Shown piece by piece: positions 15,668 through 22,495 of a stretch of DNA of 23,754 nucleotides; positions within the stretch are counted from its first letter, which is position 1; every line of letters starts with the position of its first letter. The notes under the pieces were generated by a model. It was not told where the DNA came from. It searched no databases and worked only from the letters and a program-made list of their open reading frames with translations. Origin of the DNA: an uncultured Bacteroidales bacterium (GTDB lineage: Bacteria; Bacteroidota; Bacteroidia; Bacteroidales; UBA932); NCBI GenBank assembly GCA_902491795.1, contig CABUIX010000034.1, positions 1 through 23,754 of the forward strand. Direction: 5' to 3'. Made by a program: the position numbers and the translations under genes.

Positions 15668-16780
15668 TCACTGAAGTCTTGTCTTGAAACTCTTTATGCT
15701 CAGGAAAAGCAGCAGAGCCGCCATTCCGCAAAGAATTGCCAGTTCACCGGCAACAGACATGAAGCCGTCTCCCTGGATCATGATTTTCTTCACCATTATG
15801 ATGAACCACTTGGCCGGAATAATGTCGGAAAACCACTGCAGCACAAGCGGCATGTTCTCACACGGGAAGATGATTCCCGAGAAAATCATTGTCGGCATGG
15901 TCAGCCCCATTCCGCATATAAGCATGGCCGTCCTCTGGCTTGAGGATATCACGGACACAAGAATGCCCACTGCAAGCGAAGTCACGACGAAGACCACGGC
16001 CACGAGTGCAAGCAGAAGCAGGCTGCCCCTGACAGGCACACCCATCACATAATGCGAGAGCAGCAATATGCACACGAAATTGACTGCCGAAAGCAGAAGA
16101 TACGGCATGAGCTTGCTCAAAATGACCCAAAGAGGCTTGACAGGCGAGACAAGCAGCAGTTCCATGGTGCCGGTTTCCTTCTCGCGGACAATCGACACGG
16201 CGGTCATCATCGAGCAGATAAGCATAAGGATCAGGCCCATGACGCCAGGCACAAAATTGTACGACGACTTCATCGCGGGATTGTACATCAGCTGCACCAC
16301 AGGAGACATTGATGCCGTACGTTGCCCGCTTACGGAAATGTCGATGTCCTGCTGTTCCTGCTGTATCACGCCGGCTATGTAGCTCGTTATGATCTGCGCG
16401 GTGTTCGGGTCGGAACCGTCTCCCACTATCCTCACCGAGGCTCCACCGGGAGACTGCAGCGAATGACCGAAATCCCTTCCGAAGCACACCACGGCATCAG
16501 CCATGTTCTTCCTGAACAGGTCCTCGATGCCGTCAGGACTCGGAAGCATGCCGACTGCCTCAAGATATTCGTTGCTCTCTATGCGTTCCATCACCTTCTT
16601 CGCCACGGCATCAGAGACGTCTCCGCAGAAAGCGACCCTCGCCCTCGAGACCTCCGTGCTGACCGCGAAGCCGAACAGAATGATCTGCACAACAGGCATT
16701 ATCATCACTATCAGCACCGTACGCTTGTCCCTGAAAATGTGACGGAACTCCTTCCTCACCAATGCAAAAAACTCCTTCAT
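15668..16780 (-). CDS. ABC-2 type transporter permease, first subunit (YbhS-like)
   Basis: A 370-residue inner-membrane ABC-2 permease homologous to the next gene. It begins MKEFFALVRKEFRHIFRDKR, then TM1 (about 22-42, LIVMIMPVVQIILFGFAV), an extracytoplasmic domain to about residue 175, and five further helices. VREKETGTMELLLVSPVKPLWVILSKLMPY is the coupling-helix region. An ATG two codons upstream overlaps the ATPase stop as ATGA, but GGGAGG sits at proper distance from the ATG at 16780, so that start is preferred. Its gene ends 14 nt before the second permease. By analogy with E. coli YbhS/YbhR it exports drugs or cations; the actual substrate is unknown. Confidence 0.9.
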   Translation of the reverse strand: MKEFFALVRKEFRHIFRDKRTVLIVMIMPVVQIILFGFAVSTEVSRARVAFCGDVSDAVAKKVMERIESNEYLEAVGMLPSPDGIEDLFRKNMADAVVCFGRDFGHSLQSPGGASVRIVGDGSDPNTAQIITSYIAGVIQQEQQDIDISVSGQRTASMSPVVQLMYNPAMKSSYNFVPGVMGLILMLICSMMTAVSIVREKETGTMELLLVSPVKPLWVILSKLMPYLLLSAVNFVCILLLSHYVMGVPVRGSLLLLALVAVVFVVTSLAVGILVSVISSSQRTAMLICGMGLTMPTMIFSGIIFPCENMPLVLQWFSDIIPAKWFIIMVKKIMIQGDGFMSVAGELAILCGMAALLLFLSIKSFKTRLQ

Positions 16781-16782
16781 GA

Positions 16783-17529
16783 TCATTCCTCCCTTTCTGC
16801 CCTTCCTGCAACAATACGGAATACCCCGTCCATGTTCTTGGCTCCGTATTCCTCCTTGAGGGAATCCGGAGATCCCATGGCCGCAATCCTTCCGTCAACC
16901 ATTATCGAAACCCGGCCGCAGTATTCGGCCTCGTCCATATAGTGCGTGGTCACGAATATGGTCGTTCCCCTGTCGGCCGTGTCGTAAATCAGTTCCCAGA
17001 AACGCCTTCTGGTCTCCGGGTCCACCCCGCCTGTCGGCTCGTCAAGGAAGATGATGTCCGGATTGTGGATCAAGGCAATGCAGAACGAGAGTTTCTGCTT
17101 CCAGCCGAGCGGAAGAGAAGCCGTGAGCTTGTCCCTCTCGCTCTCCATCCCCAGCATTGACAGCATTTCCCGGGTCTTCACCTCTATCTCCCTGTCCCTC
17201 AGTCCGTAGATTCCGCCGAAAAGTCTGATGTTCTCGCCCACGGTGAGGTCCGGATAGAGGGAGAACTTCTGGCTCATGTAGCCTATATGTTTCTTTATCA
17301 TCTCCTGCTGGCGGCGGATGTCGAATCCGGCGACCTGTCCGCTGCCTCCGGTGGGACGGCTGAGGCCGCACAATATTCTCATCGCCGTTGTCTTCCCGGC
17401 TCCGTTCGCCCCGAGAAAACCGAATATCTCCCCTCTGTGGACATCAAAACTGATGTTGTCCACAGCCGTGAAATTTCCGAATCTCTTGGTGAGATTCCTG
17501 ATTTCTATTGCATTCTGTCCTGTGTCCAT
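16783..17529 (-). CDS. ABC transporter ATPase, equivalent to the C-terminal half of YbhF
   Basis: A 248-residue cytosolic nucleotide-binding subunit. Walker A is GANGAGKTT at about residues 40-48. The signature motif is the degenerate LPLGWKQK at 139-146 instead of LSGGQ, Walker B is IIFLDEP with Glu164, and the switch His196 lies in TTHYMDEAEYC. The LPLGW form of the signature is what I associate with the second half of fused YbhF-type ATPases. The first 25 bp overlap the end of the preceding ATPase gene (17505-17529) in another frame. A start 24 nt further upstream is possible, but 17529 gives the normal N-terminus. It pairs with the other ATPase to drive the two permeases encoded downstream. 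Confidence 0.92.
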   Translation of the reverse strand: MDTGQNAIEIRNLTKRFGNFTAVDNISFDVHRGEIFGFLGANGAGKTTAMRILCGLSRPTGGSGQVAGFDIRRQQEMIKKHIGYMSQKFSLYPDLTVGENIRLFGGIYGLRDREIEVKTREMLSMLGMESERDKLTASLPLGWKQKLSFCIALIHNPDIIFLDEPTGGVDPETRRRFWELIYDTADRGTTIFVTTHYMDEAEYCGRVSIMVDGRIAAMGSPDSLKEEYGAKNMDGVFRIVAGRAEREE

Positions 17530-18434
17530 TTTCCGGAAAGTTGCATGAAACAATCTTCAATTCCCGGAGAGATTTCCTTGACAATGCAGTCGCCGAAACC
17601 CTCTCCTGCAAGTCTTGAGACCACGGAATCCTTGTCGGTGACACCCGGATCATAGGCCAGATGGTGAGAATCACCGAAAGAGAAGCAGCTCACCGCACCT
17701 TCGATCTTTCTCAAGGCCTTGAGCAGCGGATACATGTCCCTCCCCTTGACGGCAAGCAGCCTGTAGGGATATGCCGACACAATCTCGTCCGGAGTCCCCA
17801 TGCCTATTATTTCACCGCCGCGCATCAGCGCAAGCCTGTCGCACAAGGCAGCCTCGTCCATATACGGAGTGGAGACAAAGACGGTTACGCCTGAATCCCG
17901 GATGCGGCCCAGCATTTTCCAGAAATCACCCCTGCTCACGGCATCAACTCCGGTTGTCGGCTCGTCCAGGAACAGAACGGAAGGCTTGTGGACAAGAGCA
18001 CAGCACAAGGCGAGTTTCTGTTTCATGCCGCCTGAGAGCTTTCCTGCCCGGCGGTCATTGAAAGGCTCGATCTGGGAATAAATCTCCTTGATTGTTCCGT
18101 AGCTCTCCTCTATGGTGGTGCCGAACAGGGTGGCATAGAACTCAAGGTTTTCCCTTACGCTCAGATCCTGATACAGCGAAAACTTCCCCGGCATATAACC
18201 CACAATCTTCCTTATGGCATAGTAATCCTTTGCGATGTCGAGCCCGCATATCTTTCCGCTGCCCGAATCAGGCAGCATAAGGGTAGCCATTATCCTGAAC
18301 AGCGTCGTCTTGCCTGCACCGTCCGGCCCTATGAGCCCGAATATCTTGCCCTGCCCGACATCAAGTGAAATGTCCGAGAGTGCCTTGAGCTGCCCGTAGC
18401 TCTTGGAGATTCCGCGCAATTCAATGGCATTCAT
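17505..18434 (-). CDS. ABC transporter ATPase, equivalent to the N-terminal half of YbhF
   Basis: A 309-residue cytosolic nucleotide-binding subunit. Walker A is GPDGAGKTT at residues 36-44. An intact signature LSGGMKQK lies at 133-140. Walker B is VLFLDEP with Glu158. The switch-loop position reads STPYMDEA, with Pro190 where most ABC proteins have His. A C-terminal extension of about 75 residues follows the core domain. It starts 2 nt after the adaptor stop and overlaps the next ATPase by 25 bp, which fits coupled synthesis of a heterodimer. Both proteins have full-length domains, so the split is a gene arrangement rather than a broken fusion gene. Confidence 0.92.
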   Translation of the reverse strand: MNAIELRGISKSYGQLKALSDISLDVGQGKIFGLIGPDGAGKTTLFRIMATLMLPDSGSGKICGLDIAKDYYAIRKIVGYMPGKFSLYQDLSVRENLEFYATLFGTTIEESYGTIKEIYSQIEPFNDRRAGKLSGGMKQKLALCCALVHKPSVLFLDEPTTGVDAVSRGDFWKMLGRIRDSGVTVFVSTPYMDEAALCDRLALMRGGEIIGMGTPDEIVSAYPYRLLAVKGRDMYPLLKALRKIEGAVSCFSFGDSHHLAYDPGVTDKDSVVSRLAGEGFGDCIVKEISPGIEDCFMQLSGKWTQDRMQ

Positions 18435-18436
18435 CG

Positions 18437-19342
18437 TCAGTCGGCAATTATATATGCATACATTCCCAGCCGCAGCGGGCTGCCCTTGTCGACGGCGACC
18501 TTGACAGCATACACGAGATCCGCCCTTTCATCCCTGGTCTGGATATTCTTTGGCGTGAATTCGGCTTCATCGGAGATCCATGTGACTGTCCCGCCGTATT
18601 CGCTGAGCCTGGATGCCCCGTCGTCGGGAATCACCTTGACCCTGTCGCCGACCTTGAGTCCGGACAGCTGAGAGGTGGAGAAATACGCCCTGACATAGAG
18701 ATTGTCCATGTCCGCAATCTCAAAAAGCGGCTTTCCGGATGTCACCATCTCGCCTTCCTCCACATATTTGGTCAATACTGTCCCGTCGATCGGAGAACAG
18801 ATCCTGCATTTGCGGAGGTTGTCATCAGCTTCAGCTATCTGCACGTCTATGGTGGCGACCTCACTCCTGACGCTCTCGTTGTTCTGCCTGTAATTCTGTT
18901 CGGCAGCCGCAATCTCCCCTTTCAGTATTTCAATCTGGGAGTTCAGGTCATCTACCTGCTTCTGAGTCCCGGCGTCCCTTTCAAGAAGGGCTCCGGCGCG
19001 CTGCAGCTCGGACTGCAGATTCTCCAGTTTGGCATACTGCGCCCTTGTCTGGCATTCGACATCCACCGTCTTCACAAGGGCACTCTCGCGACGGGTCAAA
19101 AGTTCCTGCCGCTGCAGCCATATCTGGACGGTGTCAATGTTGCCGACGCATTCATCTTTCGAGAGCCTGTCTCCTTCCGTGACGTCCAGTCTCACGAGAC
19201 GGCCGCTGTTTTCGGCAGAGACCGTGACTTCCACGGCATCCACCTGTCCGCAGGCATCAAAATCGGGAGTTTTGTGTCCGCACCCCGCAGCCGCGCAAGC
19301 CGTTGCCGCAACTGCAAGAATCCTGATCATTTCCGTTTTCAT
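18437..19342 (-). CDS. HlyD/YbhG-type periplasmic adaptor lipoprotein of the ABC efflux system
   Basis: A 301-residue membrane-fusion protein that couples the ABC exporter to TolC. It has a lipoprotein signal peptide with CAAAGC and the lipidated Cys at about residue 21. The first lipoyl half is VTVSAENSGRLVRLDVTEGD. A long coiled-coil hairpin lies at about 65-160 (LTRRESALVKTVDVECQTRA through the IEILKGEIAAAEQ stretch). The second lipoyl half is CRICSPIDGTVLTKYVEEGE, followed by a beta-barrel domain. The frame extends 45 nt upstream into the tolC gene. I chose 19342 because it begins the signal peptide cleanly. It lies between tolC and the ATPases, the same neighbourhood as YbhG in the YbhGFSR system. 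Confidence 0.88.
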   Translation of the reverse strand: MKTEMIRILAVAATACAAAGCGHKTPDFDACGQVDAVEVTVSAENSGRLVRLDVTEGDRLSKDECVGNIDTVQIWLQRQELLTRRESALVKTVDVECQTRAQYAKLENLQSELQRAGALLERDAGTQKQVDDLNSQIEILKGEIAAAEQNYRQNNESVRSEVATIDVQIAEADDNLRKCRICSPIDGTVLTKYVEEGEMVTSGKPLFEIADMDNLYVRAYFSTSQLSGLKVGDRVKVIPDDGASRLSEYGGTVTWISDEAEFTPKNIQTRDERADLVYAVKVAVDKGSPLRLGMYAYIIAD

Positions 19343-19362
19343 CTTATTAGTCAAGCATTTGT

Positions 19363-20673
19363 TTATTCCCCGCCGTAACCGACGCAATTCCTGTAATCAT
19401 ATATGGCCATGAGCAGCTGGATCCTGTGTATTGACTCATCAACCCTGGCATTGTATTCATCGTCTATTCTCTGCATCAGGTCAGTCATCGAAATGGTGCC
19501 GTTGCGGTACTGCTCCTCACCTGCAGACCTTATGGATTCCTGGAGTGCCATTATCTCGCTATCCTTTTCCAGAAGGGCTCTTGCCTTGTCTATTGAACTC
19601 TTCAGCTGCAGGGCATTCAGTCCAGTGTTGAAAAGGAAAGTCTCCCTGTCCGACTCAATGGTGCGTTTCTGGGCATCCAGTTTCCTTTTCTCCCCCTGCC
19701 TGGTATAAAGAGCCCCGATGTCCCATGTCATCTTGATTCCTGCCGTATAGTAAGGCTGGAACGAATTCTTGAGTATGTTCAGTCCCGGCCTTCCTACTCC
19801 GCCCTGAATAGAGAGGCTGAACTTCGGGGAAATCTTGGAATCAAGCTGCCTGAGCTGTGCACCGTTCTGCTCAATCTGGGCGTTGTAAAGATCAAGTTCC
19901 GGCCTTGTGATTCCGGCGTCCGCAAGACTTTCAGGAGAGTCGTCGGGGATCACCAGCTCCTTGCCCTCAAGGCTTTGCCCGGTAAGTTTCTCCAGCATCC
20001 TCACATATGCGTCCCTGTCGGAAAGCAGGCCTTCCTTCTGCTGCTCGCAGTTCAGGATGTTGACCTTCACGATATCCAGGTCGGCACGGTAAGCCGTCCC
20101 GTTGTCGATACGGGCCTGGACCTGCTCCGCGTTCCTCTCCAGGCTCTTGCGCAGTATCTCGGTCTGATCGAGCTGGCTGTCTATCAGCAGTATTCCGAGA
20201 AAGACCTTCGTGACATTCTCGTTGATGGAGTAGAGCGACACCTCTACCTGGTCCTTCTGGACGGCAGCACCCGAAGAATAGACCTCCTTCTGGCTTTTGG
20301 ACGTCCCGCCGTCCCAGATTGTCTGGCTTATCTCGCCCACAAGCGAATACTGGTCATGCGGCAGGTTGAAAGTGAAGCCGGGAATGTCAAAAGGCATCTC
20401 CACGACATCGGACTGATAGGTTGCCTTTCCGGACACGGTAAGGTGTGGCAGCCATGACTTTGAAACATTTGCAATGTCGTATGAAGCAGCCTCGTCGATC
20501 AGGTCAAGCTGCCTGATCATAGGATAATTCTGCCTCGCGTCCGCCATGCACTGTTCTATTGTCACCTGTGCACTGGCACCTCCCGCAGCGCCCAGCAGGA
20601 GCAGGACCGACAATACGGAGGCCCTCATTGTTCTTGTCTTCATCATGTTATTGTTGGATATTCGTTGATTCAT
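19363..20673 (-). CDS. TolC-family outer membrane protein (ABC efflux operon)
   Basis: A 436-residue outer-membrane channel. A signal peptide follows the start (hydrophobic VLSVLLLLGAAGGASAQ). The mature protein then begins VTIEQCMADARQNYPMIRQL as in other family members. It has two helical repeats, with strand landmarks YSLVGEISQTIWDGGTSKSQ in the first and YYTAGIKMTWDIGALYT in the second. Its ATG at 20673 overlaps the tetR stop as ATGA. A second start at 20646, right before the signal peptide, is also plausible and would give 427 residues. It differs clearly in sequence from the TolC of the RND operon, so each pump carries its own exit duct. Confidence 0.92.
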   Translation of the reverse strand: MNQRISNNNMMKTRTMRASVLSVLLLLGAAGGASAQVTIEQCMADARQNYPMIRQLDLIDEAASYDIANVSKSWLPHLTVSGKATYQSDVVEMPFDIPGFTFNLPHDQYSLVGEISQTIWDGGTSKSQKEVYSSGAAVQKDQVEVSLYSINENVTKVFLGILLIDSQLDQTEILRKSLERNAEQVQARIDNGTAYRADLDIVKVNILNCEQQKEGLLSDRDAYVRMLEKLTGQSLEGKELVIPDDSPESLADAGITRPELDLYNAQIEQNGAQLRQLDSKISPKFSLSIQGGVGRPGLNILKNSFQPYYTAGIKMTWDIGALYTRQGEKRKLDAQKRTIESDRETFLFNTGLNALQLKSSIDKARALLEKDSEIMALQESIRSAGEEQYRNGTISMTDLMQRIDDEYNARVDESIHRIQLLMAIYDYRNCVGYGGE

Positions 20674-21308
20674 TCGCCATATAGTCTTGACCTCACAAGG
20701 GTTATTATCTCTTCCTTTCTGCCGGCAAGTATTTTTCCTGTCCTGCCGGGTTCCATCTCCCCGAACATGTTCCTGGCTGCCGGCAGCAGCAGAAAAGCGG
20801 AAAAGTTCAGAGACACAATGTCGATCATCAGCTGCACGGGATCGACCCTGCGGACACGTCCGGCAGCCATCTCCTTTTCCAGCATATCGCCATGTGCACT
20901 CATGATCCTGCGCAAAACGCCCGCAACCCTTTCCTTATAGGTTCCAAGCAGCTCGGGATTGAATCTCACGGTGTCGTACAGCAGAGCGGGCAATTGCGGA
21001 CGCTCCATAAGAAAATCGAAATGGGCTGATATGCCCGCTTCCATTGTCTCCCAAAACGGGGCATCCTTCTTCATCAGCGGCTTGAACGACGCCAGCAGCT
21101 CATCCATGTATTTGTCGAGCACCTTTATGAAAATGTGCTCCTTCGTCCTGAAATAATAATGCAGCATGGCATGGGTGACTCCGGCTTTGGCCGCTATCCT
21201 GGTGGTGGTCGTCATATTGTAGCCGTTTTCGAGGAAAAGCTCCTCGGCGGCTTCCATGATTGCCTGCTCGCTGTTCTGGCGTTCCGGCTGTCCTTTTTTG
21301 CCTTCCAT
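20670..21308 (-). CDS. TetR/AcrR-family transcriptional regulator of the ABC efflux operon
   Basis: A 212-residue regulator heading a seven-gene run. The N-terminal helix-turn-helix covers about residues 12-58 (SEQAIMEAAEELFLENGYNM, then the TTTTRIAAKAGVTHAMLHYY recognition region). The C-terminal domain is helical and would bind a ligand and dimerise. It resembles the position of CecR (YbiH), which precedes ybhGFSR in E. coli, although similarity beyond the family was not tested. The TGA overlaps the tolC ATG. A perfect -7 box and paired palindromes between it and the start codon suggest autorepression of the whole operon. The ligand is unknown. Confidence 0.9.
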   Translation of the reverse strand: MEGKKGQPERQNSEQAIMEAAEELFLENGYNMTTTTRIAAKAGVTHAMLHYYFRTKEHIFIKVLDKYMDELLASFKPLMKKDAPFWETMEAGISAHFDFLMERPQLPALLYDTVRFNPELLGTYKERVAGVLRRIMSAHGDMLEKEMAAGRVRRVDPVQLMIDIVSLNFSAFLLLPAARNMFGEMEPGRTGKILAGRKEEIITLVRSRLYGE

Positions 21309-21311
21309 TCT

Positions 21312-21338
21312 AACAAATATGTTTAACAGAGTTGTTAA
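21312..21338. promoter_or_regulatory. Candidate double TetR operator upstream of the ABC efflux operon
   Basis: Two palindromes of the form AACA-N4-TGTT lie side by side: AACAaataTGTT (21312-21323) and TTAACAgagtTGTTAA (21323-21338). Their centres are 13 bp apart. They sit between the predicted -7 box and the start codon of the tetR gene, where a bound repressor would block transcription. Confidence 0.5.
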
Positions 21339-21346
21339 TTACAGGG

Positions 21347-21354
21347 CAAATGTA
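21347..21354 (-). promoter_or_regulatory. Predicted -7 box for the tetR-ABC efflux operon
   Basis: On the minus strand this reads TACATTTG, an exact match to the Bacteroidota -7 consensus TAnnTTTG, about 39 bp before the tetR start. No good TTTG -33 box lies at the usual distance, so the promoter may be weak or need an activator. Confidence 0.4.
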
Positions 21355-21400
21355 AAGAATATTTCCTTACATTGTTCTTGAGAGGGTGAAAATCTGGATA

Positions 21401-22432
21401 TTACTTTACAGGCACACTCACTCCCGGCAGTATCGTGCCTCCGTCCCAGTCTTCGGAGAGATGCAGCAGGAGTTCGGTAAGGTACGGGTAACGGTCAAAC
21501 GGCTCCGAAGCCAGTTCATGAAGGCTGCGCAGCACGCCGGGGAAACAGTCGATGAAAAGCTGCTTGCGCTCCACGATGCCGCGAAAGCCGTAGGCCCCGG
21601 TTTCCTGAAGCAGGCGAACGAGGGTAATGAGACGATAACGCCGACGGAAATCCGCCTCACTCACGCGGGTGAATTCCGACAGCGATGCCATATACACGTC
21701 TTCAAGGTTCTCGCGCATGGCTTTCGGGAAATGCGTGCCTGCGTTCCACAGGAAAGACGCCAGGTCGTACTGTACCGGGCCCCTGCGGCCGCCCTGAAAA
21801 TCAATGAAGCACGGCTCCCCGTCCTTGATCATTATGTTGCGCGCCTGGAAGTCACGGTACATGAAGGTGTCACCCTCAAAATCCACTGAATCTGCAACAA
21901 GCCTGTCAAAATCATCCTGAAGAAGGATCTCGCTGAACTCAAGGCCCGTTAGCTTCAGGAAATCATATTTGAAATAGTTGATGTCAAAGTTGACCATTCG
22001 GGAGTTGAACTCCCTGTCCGGGAAGCACACGTTCCAGTCAAGCCCCTCCCCTACCTTGAACTGTACAGCGGGGAGCAGGGCTATGGTGTCATGTATCCAG
22101 TCAAGCTGCTCCCGGGAATAGGAGGCGTCACCGACAGCAGGCTTCAGAAGTTCGAACAGCTGCCCGTCACCGAGATCCTCCTGGAGGCAACACATTCCGT
22201 CGTCCGAAACCGCATATATGTGCGGAGCATGAAGACCGGCAGCCTCAAATTTCCCGGCAATGGTGAGGAAAGCCCTGTTTTCCGCGGCATTGGTGCCGAT
22301 GCAGCCTATGACCGTGCCCGCATCTCCGGCGATCCTGTAATATTTCCTTGCGCTGCCGGAAAGAGGGAGCAGCTCCGAACTGAAGGGAAGGTCTCCTGAC
22401 CAGTCCCGGTAAAGCTTTGACAAAATTTCCAT
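21401..22432 (-). CDS. Phosphotransferase of the aminoglycoside-kinase fold, AmgK-like sugar kinase
   Basis: A 343-residue cytosolic kinase. It has an N-terminal lobe with LPLSGSARKYYRI as the ATP-binding glycine loop region. The catalytic loop is YRDFQARN with Asp194 and Asn199, and the metal-binding FIDFQGGRRGP with Asp211 follows. The pattern 'DFQ-RN...IDFQ' matches AmgK, the anomeric kinase that makes MurNAc/GlcNAc-1-phosphate from recovered cell-wall sugars, better than antibiotic-resistance APH enzymes. A MurU-like gene on the same strand at 13766-14494 supports this. A GTG 21 nt upstream is possible, but the ATG at 22432 is preferred. It is divergent from the porin gene across a 63-bp spacer. 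The specific sugar is inferred from family and context. Confidence 0.8.
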   Translation of the reverse strand: MEILSKLYRDWSGDLPFSSELLPLSGSARKYYRIAGDAGTVIGCIGTNAAENRAFLTIAGKFEAAGLHAPHIYAVSDDGMCCLQEDLGDGQLFELLKPAVGDASYSREQLDWIHDTIALLPAVQFKVGEGLDWNVCFPDREFNSRMVNFDINYFKYDFLKLTGLEFSEILLQDDFDRLVADSVDFEGDTFMYRDFQARNIMIKDGEPCFIDFQGGRRGPVQYDLASFLWNAGTHFPKAMRENLEDVYMASLSEFTRVSEADFRRRYRLITLVRLLQETGAYGFRGIVERKQLFIDCFPGVLRSLHELASEPFDRYPYLTELLLHLSEDWDGGTILPGVSVPVK

Positions 22433-22454
22433 AACAATTACGAAAATACGCACT

Positions 22455-22486
22455 TTTGGGGGATTATCAAAAAGTGTTTAACTTTG
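22455..22486 (+). promoter_or_regulatory. Predicted Bacteroidota-type promoter of the porin gene
   Basis: TTTG (22455-22458) and TAACTTTG (22479-22486) match the -33 TTTG and -7 TAnnTTTG boxes exactly with a 20-nt spacer. The -7 box lies 9 bp before the ATG at 22496, so the transcript leader would be only a few bases long. This is the best promoter match I found in the window. Confidence 0.6.
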
Positions 22487-22495
22487 CAGGTTGCG

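Noticed and set aside
17505..17529. Frameshift that broke a single fused YbhF-like gene
   Set aside because: Both reading frames are complete, with all ATPase domains and proper start and stop codons, and the overlap is short. Two genes explain it better than an error.
21401..22432. Aminoglycoside-resistance phosphotransferase
   Set aside because: The fold is shared, but the DFQARN and IDFQGG motifs and the presence of a MurU-like gene favour a sugar kinase. No resistance-gene cassette context is seen.
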